This document shows, in pieces, positions 52,712 to 59,961 of a stretch of DNA of 64,000 nt. Numbering within the stretch: position 1 is the first letter of the stretch; every line of letters starts with the position of its first letter. The position numbers were made by a program, and so were the translations under genes. Location of the stretch: assembly GCF_029392815.1 (NCBI RefSeq), contig NZ_CP113942.1, positions 496,001 through 560,000 of the forward strand, written 5' to 3'. The DNA comes from Bifidobacterium sp. ESL0682. Its GTDB lineage: Bacteria; Actinomycetota; Actinomycetes; Actinomycetales; Bifidobacteriaceae. The notes under the pieces are model-generated. The model saw nothing but the letters and a program-made list of their open reading frames with translations, was not told where the DNA came from and did no database searches.

Positions 52712-53239
52712 TCAGTCTGAAATTCTCTTGAAGTACACGCGGTTTGTTTCGCTGCCTTCCCACCTCTTCAAGGCTTCTTTCAGGCTGTCGCCCTCGCGCA
52801 GGCCACTCGCGTTCTGCCCGTCTCCGGACTTCGGACAATATGCGTAGTTCTCGACGTCGAAATTGGATACGAGTCTCACGTTCTTCAGCTCAATGCATGT
52901 AGTCGCGCTGAAGGTCTCGAAACACTTCGCAGGTTGAAAATACTGGCCGTTTTTGTTGTTCCATTCGTCCGGATATTTTCCTCCGAGCTTGTTGATGACG
53001 CCGACCAAAGCGGGATAGTTGTTGCCGCCTTCGTGACTAATCAGAACAAGCTGCATTCCTTCTTGACAACTGTTTTTGGAAATCGCGTAAGGGGTTTTGA
53101 ACAGCACTGTTCCCTCATGGGAAGAGGCTGTGTTGAAAAGCTGCCACATGGTTCCAAGAGGCGAGTAAATCACTTCTTTGCCTTCTTCATCTATTCCATC
53201 TTGGCTGCCGGCTTTGAAGACGATGGTATCCTGTTCCAT
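52712..53239 (-). CDS. Unknown element cargo protein
   Basis: The 175-residue protein (MEQDTIVFKAGSQDGIDEEG...) is soluble, contains five Cys and no recognised domain, and has GGAGC shortly before its ATG. It is monocistronic and faces rep across a bidirectional terminator, the typical place for accessory cargo. Its codon use is less G+C-rich than that of the chromosomal genes. Confidence 0.6.
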   Translation of the reverse strand: MEQDTIVFKAGSQDGIDEEGKEVIYSPLGTMWQLFNTASSHEGTVLFKTPYAISKNSCQEGMQLVLISHEGGNNYPALVGVINKLGGKYPDEWNNKNGQYFQPAKCFETFSATTCIELKNVRLVSNFDVENYAYCPKSGDGQNASGLREGDSLKEALKRWEGSETNRVYFKRISD

Positions 53240-53498
53240 TTCCGCTCCTTTGGGTAATCTACTTTGATTCGCAAGACCATTATAGATTCATATGAGCAGA
53301 TTTATCTAACGGGCTTCAATGCTTGTTTTTCAGACAAAAGTCCTCATCTGGTCATCCGTAAATGTTTGTGAAAATTCCGGCGTCCCATAACCGATATGAT
53401 TACAATCAAACCAATAGAAATTCCTGACAGACATCGCCACTCCAATCGGACAAAACCACGACACAAAACGGATGACCTTACAACCGATGGCTAAAGCA

Positions 53499-53828
53499 CT
53501 AAAAGCTGGTCGCTACAAACAAATATCTTTCATACAGGTCTTCACAACCCAGCGAGTTCAGATAATCAGCATCACCATTACCTACCCCAGTCAAAGCCCT
53601 CACAAGCCAAGTCTTGGCTTCATCCTTATTCACTCGTCTGGCAAATACCATGTTGCACATTTTCCTATTGAACTCATTGTTACCGTCGACCCACGCGCTT
53701 CGCTCCTTGGCATTAGTAAAAGCATAAATCTTCGTATTGAAAATACCTCCAACATAATCACCGAATCGCAACTGATTGCAGACATTATCAACATCATGCT
53801 TAATACCCTCTACTGCATAACAGGTCAT
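53499..53828 (-). CDS. Unknown element cargo protein
   Basis: The minus-strand reading (109 residues, MTCYAVEGIKHDVDNVCNQL...) is preferred over the overlapping plus-strand one because it has a good GGAGG site before its ATG and a normal residue composition. It is soluble with a few aromatic and Cys residues and no recognised family. The flanking 53240-53498 and 53829-54028 intervals hold no other gene I can support. Confidence 0.5.
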   Translation of the reverse strand: MTCYAVEGIKHDVDNVCNQLRFGDYVGGIFNTKIYAFTNAKERSAWVDGNNEFNRKMCNMVFARRVNKDEAKTWLVRALTGVGNGDADYLNSLGCEDLYERYLFVATSF

Positions 53829-54028
53829 AACACGCCTCCAAAGGAAAAATAAAATACAATTACAAACAAAGGAATCAACAATGAGTCATCAAAGGCAAAT
53901 CAGCATGTATTCGAACGTGTGACATAAGAGAGACCACAGGACATACAGAACTACCTATAAGGCGACATCCACGGTCTAAAGCACCATATTAGAAGGTTCA
54001 GAGGCATACCACAAAAAATACAAGATAC

Positions 54029-54062
54029 AATAAAGCCTCCTCATTTCTGAGGAGACTTTATT
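54029..54062. terminator. Terminator of the element's surface-protein gene
   Basis: AATAAAG-x-CTCCTC pairs with GAGGAG-x-CTTTATT just downstream of the minus-strand stop at 54073. Confidence 0.75.
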
Positions 54063-54072
54063 AATTATTTAA

Positions 54073-55248
54073 TCAACCAACATTAATTGGAACCCAATCA
54101 TGCTGATTCAAGTCACCTGGAGTAGAAGGTCCAAACACTCCTGAAGCACCGCCGTTGTTGGAAGGAGCTGAGGGAGCTGGAGATGAGTGACTCGGAACAT
54201 TTGGGGCACTGTAGTGAGGAGCACTCGGAGCCTGAGAATGGCTCGGAGCTGGGGCACTGTAGTGCGGAGCTGAGGAACCATTGCCACGGCTCGGGGCACT
54301 GTAACGGTTGCCGCCACCCCGTGAGGAACCACCATTACGGGATGAAGCCGAATACCCACTGGTGGAACCCTGCGAGGAACCACCCTGAGATTGAGCCGCC
54401 TGCTGCTGGGATTGAGCGTCCTGAGCGGACTGGTCTGCTGCCTGCTGAGCGGCTGCGTCAGACTGCTGCTTTGCGGCTTGGGAATCGGTTACTGCCTTCT
54501 GGGCTGCGTCAAGCTTCGACTTCGCATCGGTGAACTTCTTAACCCAATCGGACGGGGTAGTGGTCTTTATGTGGAGGTCCTTTATAACCTGCTGCGCCTC
54601 TTTCGTGCCTTTGTTCTTCAACTCGGAGAACAGCTTGTTCGCACTGTCAATACCCTTCTTCAGGGCGTCACGGGTGCTCGCATCCGCCACCTGACCCTCA
54701 GTCGAATTATAAAGGTTCTGAGCATTCGTGATGTCAGCCTTCAAATCGCTCTTCGCCTTGTCAAGCTGCGAACCGGTCACCTTGCCTTCAAGGTCGGAAA
54801 GCTTCTTGGTCTCCGTGTTAACCTTTTCCGTGTAGTCCTTCTGAATACCCTTGGCCTTCGTGGTCTCCCACACAAGCATGCCATTAGGCGAAATTGATGG
54901 TGTTTCCTCGGTCTTGCTCTTGGACGCCTTCAGCTCGCTTTGCAGGTTGGTGATGGTATTCGCGTCCGCCACCTGCCCCGGCTTCACATCCTTCACGAGC
55001 TTCTGCGCCTTGTTATACTCATTGATAAACGATTCAGAGGCCTGTTCGGAATCGTTCACGCTGCCGTTGTACTGGCTGTCGGACGCATAGGCCACACCTG
55101 AATAGCCTCCCACGACCACCAAAGCGGCTATCGCGGCAACCAGCGTATAGAACTTTCGGCCGTGCTTCTTTTTCGGCTTGGCTTCTTCAGCGGAGTCTTT
55201 GGAAGTCTCAGCGTCTTCCCTCGCTTCGTCTTTTTGGGGATTATCCAT
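54073..55248 (-). CDS. Membrane-anchored extracellular coiled-coil protein
   Basis: ATG 55248 is chosen (GGGAG about nine bases before it); the open frame extends further upstream through the divergent promoter. The 391-residue product has a charged cytoplasmic head, one membrane helix (FYTLVAAIAALVVVGGYSG), an extracellular helical region with two FIVAR-like segments (ANTITNLQSELKASKSK; ASTRDALKKGIDSANKLF), a Gln/Ala-rich coil and a low-complexity Ser/Gly/Pro/His/Tyr tail with the repeated unit APHYSAP. It ends in HDWVPINVG. A role at the cell surface, such as contact or exclusion, is inferred from topology only. It is transcribed divergently from the Xre regulator and shares its operator. 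Confidence 0.65.
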   Translation of the reverse strand: MDNPQKDEAREDAETSKDSAEEAKPKKKHGRKFYTLVAAIAALVVVGGYSGVAYASDSQYNGSVNDSEQASESFINEYNKAQKLVKDVKPGQVADANTITNLQSELKASKSKTEETPSISPNGMLVWETTKAKGIQKDYTEKVNTETKKLSDLEGKVTGSQLDKAKSDLKADITNAQNLYNSTEGQVADASTRDALKKGIDSANKLFSELKNKGTKEAQQVIKDLHIKTTTPSDWVKKFTDAKSKLDAAQKAVTDSQAAKQQSDAAAQQAADQSAQDAQSQQQAAQSQGGSSQGSTSGYSASSRNGGSSRGGGNRYSAPSRGNGSSAPHYSAPAPSHSQAPSAPHYSAPNVPSHSSPAPSAPSNNGGASGVFGPSTPGDLNQHDWVPINVG

Positions 55249-55305
55249 CTTCGTTGCTCCCTTACGCTCACCCATGTATTGCACAGTATCATCATACAAC
55301 GAAAA

Positions 55306-55336
55306 GACTACATATATGGGCCACATATATGTAGTC
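55306..55336. promoter_or_regulatory. 31-bp palindromic operator between divergent element genes
   Basis: GACTACATATATG and CATATATGTAGTC are perfect 13-bp inverted arms around GGCCA. The site lies between the start of the membrane-anchored protein and the Xre regulator, so the regulator is the likely ligand. Confidence 0.75.
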
Positions 55337-55354
55337 AGGCGCTTTGCTGGAATC

Positions 55355-55636
55355 ATGAGCGCGAAAATCTCTGATGACATGACGTGGGAAGAATATTCCC
55401 GCAAGATAGGCCTGCAATTGCAGAAAGAGCGGGAACGGCGGAAATGGAGTCAGGAACGTGTTGCCTATGATGCCCACATGTCGAAAGTCCAGTACCAGCG
55501 TATCGAGGGCGGTGGTTACCGCAATGACCCCGTATCCAACCCGACCATCAAGTCGCTTATAGCCATTGCCGAAGTGCTTGACCTCAAAATCACGGACTTG
55601 CTTGCACAGCCTTGGCCTGATTTGCGAAGTCGATAA
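55355..55636 (+). CDS. Xre/Cro-family transcriptional regulator
   Basis: The 93-residue protein is a single HTH_3 domain: LQLQKERERRKWSQERVAYDAHMSKVQYQRIEGG followed by PTIKSLIAIAEVLDLKITDLL. ATG 55355 is chosen to keep the domain intact, although a clear ribosome-binding site is lacking. It probably binds the adjacent palindrome and keeps element genes silent, as phage-type repressors do. It is the last gene before attR. Confidence 0.85.
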   Translation: MSAKISDDMTWEEYSRKIGLQLQKERERRKWSQERVAYDAHMSKVQYQRIEGGGYRNDPVSNPTIKSLIAIAEVLDLKITDLLAQPWPDLRSR

Positions 55637-55681
55637 TTGCGTCGCTGGACGTGTCATAACGTCTTGGGTTATGTCGATAAT

Positions 55682-55701
55682 ATGGTACGTAATGTGGTAC
55701 G
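55682..55701 (+). repeat. Right integrase arm-site candidate
   Basis: GGTACG at 55684 and 55696 (12-bp period) mirrors the pair near attL; the flanking bases CAATCAGG also resemble CACCCTGA on the left. Confidence 0.55.
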
Positions 55702-55759
55702 CAATCAGGTTGTGCTGATTACAAACGTTGGAAATAAAGGGAAAGCTCTTTGATAGTCG

Positions 55760-55777
55760 GAATCTCTCCGGCTCCGC
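55760..55777 (+). repeat. attR, right 18-bp core of the integrative element
   Basis: GAATCTCTCCGGCTCCGC, identical to the 3' end of tRNA-Ser at 46783-46800. The original tRNA terminator follows directly. Confidence 0.9.
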
Positions 55778-55781
55778 TTTT

Positions 55782-55813
55782 AAGGTTTCCCGGATTTTCC
55801 GGGAAACCTTTTT
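55782..55813 (+). terminator. Original terminator of tRNA-Ser
   Basis: AAGGTTTCCCGG-ATTTT-CCGGGAAACCTT followed by TTTG, now separated from its tRNA by the inserted element. Confidence 0.85.
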
Positions 55814-56346
55814 GTTCTCTTCTCAATGTTTTCAACGCTTTAGGAATGCTCGGGCGACCGTGCCGTTTGACGTGTTGCGGCCGTGAATCGGTCATACGCG
55901 GCTGAAATAAATCGCGTCAGGTTGCGTTTGAGGTTCCGTTTGAATGCACGAATTGTTGGCGATTGGTTGCAAACTCATAGACCCGTTCCGGACATGGTTA
56001 TGGCTGCAATCGATGCATGTATGAGGAGTGAGGAACATCCTTGTCCCTTGCTCCTTGGATGCAAGTTTAAATAAGATATGATTTCAATTTCTCTTGCGTC
56101 TCAAGCTTTGAAATTTTAAGAGAATATTTTTACGTTGAGTCAATTCAGAATGGCCTGGATATACCTTTCGAGATGGCATGAAGGCTGGCGTGAGGGCAAA
56201 AGAACAAAAGCACTATAGCCAGTTCGTCACGAGCTTCGGCAGCAAAACATGAGAATGTTGCATGTATCCGGTCTCAGGATTATAAGATTATTGAGACGTA
56301 AAGCGACTATGAAAAAGTTTCAAGGTCGACGCGAGGAGACAAACCA
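55814..56346. other. Intergenic region without a supported gene
   Basis: About 530 bases. A 63-codon frame at 55883-56074 lacks a ribosome-binding site and any recognisable feature. The last 20 bases contain the GAGGAG site of the next gene. Confidence 0.5.
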
Positions 56347-57002
56347 GTGGGCATAGGCAGCGGACAGAACGGTACCATCGAGGGGTTCTCGACGATTACC
56401 AACACCGCCGAAACACCCGCTCATGATTCGTTCATCGAGAAAAATCCGAATTCATCGGTGATGCCTGCCATATCGAGACTCTTGATGAAGCGCTTGCGTT
56501 CGTGCAATCCATCCGCGATCAGCATCCGAAGGCGCGGCACGTCGCCTTTGCTGCGATTCTCGGCGCTGCGCAAGGAGCGGCCAAGGAGCGGATGAGCGAT
56601 GACGGCGAGCCGAGCGGCACGGCCGGCAAGCCGATTCTCGACGTGATTCGCATGGGCAAGCTCACCGACTGCGTCATCACCGTCACCCGTTATTTCGGAG
56701 GCATTCTTTTGGGCTCCGGCGGTCTTATCCGCGCGTATTCCACAGCTGCATCGATGTCGGTGAAAACGGCCGATATCATCGGAATTGTGCCGATGCAACG
56801 CTATAAAGTTGTACTTGAGTATTCGTGGCTCGGCCGTTTCGAACAGCTTTTGGCCAGTGTTGACGGGCAAGAGGAACATCGCGATTTCACGGATCGGGTT
56901 GCCGTACGGTTCTCTGTTCCACAAGTAAGAGCCGAGAGATTCGAAGAACAGGTTTGTGAAGCGTTTAATGCTCGTGCACGATTGTCTCGCCTCCAGAACT
57001 AG
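56347..57002 (+). pseudogene. YigZ/IMPACT-family protein, one-base frameshift
   Basis: GTG 56347 follows GAGGAG. The first frame is sensible to SFIEK and then derails; another frame picks up with QSIRDQHPKARHVAFAAIL, DGEPSGTAGKPILDVI and VTRYFGGILLGSGGLIRAYS, the signature of the IMPACT/YigZ fold. Adding one A to the AAAAA run at 56440-56444 gives FIEKKSEFIGDACHIETLDEA, exactly the family's N-terminal block, and a product of about 218 residues. The protein is a cytoplasmic regulator of unknown substrate, related to translation-stress factors. Probably an intact gene with a base-calling error. Confidence 0.8.
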
Positions 57003-57072
57003 CGCTGTCTTTTGCCCTATTGCGTCTGTCCCTCTCAATCATCGGCTCTCAGCCTCGCGTTAAGCTGAGGTC

Positions 57073-57899
57073 ATGAGCGAAATGGAACAAGACGACACGG
57101 AACAGCGTCAGGATGAAGCGTCTCAAAATGCGGAATCCGAGGTATCTACCGAGCAGACTCAATCAGCGCAAACCGCCGATAACGATGATAACGACACTGA
57201 GACGAGCGATAATTCCAGCGATGTTAAAGCCTCAGAAGAGAAGGCTGCGGAACAGGATTCTCAACAATCCGGTGACTCAGAGACGGGGAGTCTCAGGGTG
57301 CCGATGCCAATTTCGAACCGTTGACGGACACCTATGAGGAGCTGCGTCATTCCGAAGATTCCGCAGAGCTTAGCCATTTCGCCCGTGAGCCATTGCCGCC
57401 CAAAGAGAATCAGGCGGCCTTCTCCCGATCCACCGCATTGCTCGAGGCTGTGGCCGGCAATCAGCACACACCGCTGGAGGATCGTATCTTTTTGGCTTCT
57501 ACCATGCCGTTCCCGAACATCCTCGTCAAGCTTTCCGAAGACGAAAACGACGAAGTGCGCGCCGCCGTGGCGGCCAACCCGGATGACAAGAACTGGTTGG
57601 TGGGCAGGCTCACCAAGGACAAGTCAGGCAAGGTGCGTGAGGCCGCGCTGCGCAACCCGCAGACCTCTTGGAAGATGCGTCTTGAGGGTGCGGAAGACGC
57701 CGAGACTTCGGCTGATACGCTTGATTTCCTCGCCAAGCTTGGTGTTGAATCCGAGCCCAAAGCCCCTGCCGTTTTGGCAGCGATGGTGCGCCGTGCTGTC
57801 GCGCTCAATCCCAGCTGTTCCCAGGCTACGCTGGGCCGGCTCGCCAAGGATGAGGCAAGCGATGTTCAGAATGCTGCGGCCATTCGGCTTGCGCAGTAG
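57073..57899 (+). pseudogene. Variant leucine-rich-repeat protein, one-base frameshift
   Basis: The N-terminal frame encodes an acidic Glu/Gln/Asp/Ser-rich stretch and breaks at 57285-57288, where GGGG should probably be GGGGG; this restores ETGESQGADANFEPLTDTYEEL. The remaining 190 residues contain short HEAT/variant-LRR units (LASTMPFPNILVKLSEDENDEVRAAVAANP, read as blocks of about 25 residues, then VRRAVALNPSCSQATLGRLAKD). Repaired length is about 275 residues. The repeat type resembles the C-terminal block of the FHA protein at 25.6 kb. Function unknown; a protein-interaction role is inferred. Confidence 0.6.
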
Positions 57900-58118
57900 T
57901 TATCTGCCTGCCACGCACCCTGATTTTGTCGTGTTGCAGTTAGTCAGGGGCTTAAGTACAATGGTGAGTTGTTGTGTTTCCCTAGAGGGGTCCTTCAAAG
58001 CGCTTTCCCACTCGCACTAGGACTTTCAGGGAGCCCACGGATAAAGCGGTCGGAAAGGCATCATCGTAAGGTTTTGCCGATTTGGCCGGGAACACAATAT
58101 AAAGAAAAAGGTACACTC

Positions 58119-58568
58119 GTGAAAACTTTCACACCGAAGCCAGCTGATCTGACTCACGACTGGTACATCATTGACGCCACCGACGTGGTGCTGGGCAAGC
58201 TTGCGACCAGGGCAGCGCTTTTGCTGCGCGGCAAGAACAAGCCGACCTTCGCTCCGAACGCCGATCTGGGCGATCACGTGATCATCATCAACGCCGAAAA
58301 GATTGCGTTGACTGGCAAGAAGATGGACAAGGTGCTTTATAAGCACTCCGGTCGTCCCGGCGGCCTTCGTGCCGACAGCTACGCCGATTTGCTCAAGCAC
58401 AATCCTGAGCGCATCATTCGCGAAGCGGTCAAGGGCATGATGCCGAAGAACCGTCTGTCCAAGGTCGAGCTCGATCGTCTCCACATTTTCGCTGGTCCCG
58501 ATCACCCGCACACCCCGCAGAAGCCCCAGCCGATTGAGATCGCTGCGGTTTCGCAGCAGGCCAAGTGA
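58119..58568 (+). CDS. rplM: 50S ribosomal protein L13
   Basis: The 149-residue r-protein starts at GTG 58119 ([19 protein letters not shown]) behind AAAGAAAAAGG; a longer open frame upstream is not conserved. Typical blocks are [30 protein letters not shown] and [11 protein letters not shown]. It forms the universal rplM-rpsI operon with the next gene, 21 bases away. Confidence 0.97.
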   Translation: MKTFTPKPADLTHDWYIIDATDVVLGKLATRAALLLRGKNKPTFAPNADLGDHVIIINAEKIALTGKKMDKVLYKHSGRPGGLRADSYADLLKHNPERIIREAVKGMMPKNRLSKVELDRLHIFAGPDHPHTPQKPQPIEIAAVSQQAK

Positions 58569-58589
58569 ACCGAGAGGAGATAACGAATC

Positions 58590-59081
58590 ATGGCTGAAAA
58601 TACCAATAACTCCGCGGTTCAAGAGACCGAAGAGGAACTTACTTCATTTACCACTGAAACCAACACCGGTGCTGGCACTGGTGCTTCCACGATTGCCCCG
58701 GGCTACGGCACGGGTCGCCGTAAGGAAGCCATCGCCCGCGTGCGTTTGGTTCCCGGTTCCGGCAAGTGGACCATCAACGGCCGCACCCTGGAGGAGTTCT
58801 TCCCCTCCCGTCTGCAGCAGCGTGAGGTCAACTCCCCGATCGTTCTGCTGAAGCTTGAGAACAAGTTCGATATCATCGTCCTCGTTGAGGGCGGCGGCAC
58901 CACCGGTCAGGCAGGCGCCATCCGCCTCGGCGTGGCTCGTGCACTGAACGCCATCGATCGCGACGCCAACCGTGCCGCGCTCAAGAAGGCCGGCTTCCTC
59001 ACTCGCGACGCCCGCGTCGTGGAGCGCAAGAAGGCAGGTCTGCACAAGGCACGTCGTGCACCTCAGTTCTCGAAGCGTTGA
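58590..59081 (+). CDS. rpsI: 30S ribosomal protein S9
   Basis: The 163-residue protein has an N-terminal Thr/Ala-rich extension of about 40 residues and then the S9 core ([40 protein letters not shown]), ending in the decoding-site tail [17 protein letters not shown] precedes ATG 58590. Confidence 0.98.
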   Translation: MAENTNNSAVQETEEELTSFTTETNTGAGTGASTIAPGYGTGRRKEAIARVRLVPGSGKWTINGRTLEEFFPSRLQQREVNSPIVLLKLENKFDIIVLVEGGGTTGQAGAIRLGVARALNAIDRDANRAALKKAGFLTRDARVVERKKAGLHKARRAPQFSKR

Positions 59082-59096
59082 TTTTTATCGTTTCTC

Positions 59097-59133
59097 AAAC
59101 CTCTCGGATCTTTGCGGATTCGGGAGGTTTTTG
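59097..59133 (+). terminator. Terminator of rplM-rpsI
   Basis: AACCTCTCG pairs with CGGGAGGTT (one T-G pair), followed by TTTG. Confidence 0.75.
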
Positions 59134-59257
59134 TATATCAGGGTTCATTCAGGCAAGATTTCGACAAAGAATCTGCTGATGGGATGTTTATGGCCGGTGG
59201 TCAAGGTCGACAAGTAGATTCGGTCTTACATCACTTAATAACCTCAAAGGGGCGATT

Positions 59258-59653
59258 ATGAAGTCAATGTCCGATTTCACCACAGATTTTCAGCATTCCG
59301 GCATGCCTGCCAAGAATTTGGACGAAACCATCGAGTTCTATACCAAGAAACTCGGTTTTGAGCTCGTAGGCTTGTTCCCGAACGGCAAGAATCGTTGCGC
59401 GTTCCTGCGTTATGGCCACCTCACCATCGAGACTTGGGAGGGTGATCCGGTAGCGATGAAGGACGGCGCCATCAACCACTGGGCGTTGGATACCCCAGAT
59501 ATCGAAGCCGCATTCGAAAATGCCAAGGCACTGGGGCTTGAGTTGAAGGACAAGGAGATTCAGTCCATCCCTACCTTCTGGGATAATGGCATCCGCTACT
59601 TCAATGTCTACGGTCCGAACCGTGAGACCATCGAGTTCTGCCAGATCGTCTGA
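59258..59653 (+). CDS. VOC-family (glyoxalase/bleomycin-resistance fold) protein
   Basis: The 131-residue protein consists of two beta-alpha-beta-beta-beta repeats of the vicinal-oxygen-chelate fold: GMPAKNLDETIEFYTKKLGFEL and HWALDTPDIEAAFENAKALGL, ending in VYGPNRETIEFCQIV with a candidate metal-ligand Glu. Substrate is unknown. AAAGGGG precedes ATG 59258. Confidence 0.85.
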   Translation: MKSMSDFTTDFQHSGMPAKNLDETIEFYTKKLGFELVGLFPNGKNRCAFLRYGHLTIETWEGDPVAMKDGAINHWALDTPDIEAAFENAKALGLELKDKEIQSIPTFWDNGIRYFNVYGPNRETIEFCQIV

Positions 59654-59704
59654 GGCTCAAGGGAAAACAAGATCAGATTACCTTCGTTTATTTTCTATAT
59701 TTCC

Positions 59705-59716
59705 GTTAGCGCTAAC
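59705..59716. promoter_or_regulatory. LacI-type palindrome
   Basis: GTTAGCGCTAAC is a perfect 12-bp palindrome with a central CG, the shape of LacI-family operators. It lies between the VOC gene and adhE, about 250 bases before adhE. Its target is unclear. Confidence 0.35.
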
Positions 59717-59894
59717 AAAAATCCCTTATATCTCATGGAAAATGTTCACTTTTGTGTACTTGAACAAACTAGAGCCATTTAGCGCACAAAAAGGAAACAA
59801 ATTTGTGCGTTTACGGTAGATGAACCAAACATAATGTGCACAGTAATACATCAGGCTAAAACAAAACAAGAAACGTAGCGTTCTTCGGTTATAT

Positions 59895-59910
59895 TGTGAT
59901 GTGACTCACA
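59895..59910. promoter_or_regulatory. TGTGA-N6-TCACA operator upstream of adhE (Rex- or CRP-like)
   Basis: A perfect TGTGA-TGTGAC-TCACA lies 52 bases before the adhE start. The spacing fits both Rex (TTGTGAxxxxxxTCACAA) and CRP/FNR-family sites. Rex is the likelier reader because adhE is a common target of this NADH sensor. Confidence 0.6.
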
Positions 59911-59961
59911 TTACAGAAGTGATGTGTGATACGAACACGATTGCCAGCAGAAAGGGGAGTC

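Larger units (their letters stand above)
46801..55777. mobile_element. 9-kb integrative (AICE/IME-like) element in tRNA-Ser
   Basis: The segment is bounded by 18-bp direct repeats, inserted in a tRNA 3' end, and carries a tyrosine integrase, an excisionase-like HTH protein, an FtsK/Tra-type ATPase, a rolling-circle Rep protein with an upstream nick site, an Xre regulator with a palindromic operator, and four genes of unknown role. This set (Int, Xis, Rep, FtsK-like translocator) matches the plan of actinomycete integrative conjugative elements, which excise, replicate as circles and transfer as double-stranded DNA. No type IV secretion genes or relaxase separate from Rep are visible. Whether it transfers itself is unknown. 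Confidence 0.85.

Noticed and set aside
53472-53852. A 126-codon plus-strand frame in the element
   Set aside because: It overlaps the minus-strand 109-residue gene, which has a GGAGG site and a more natural composition; the plus frame has neither.
55883-56074. A 63-codon frame after the element
   Set aside because: There is no ribosome-binding site, no recognisable motif and an Arg-rich translation. It was left as intergenic.
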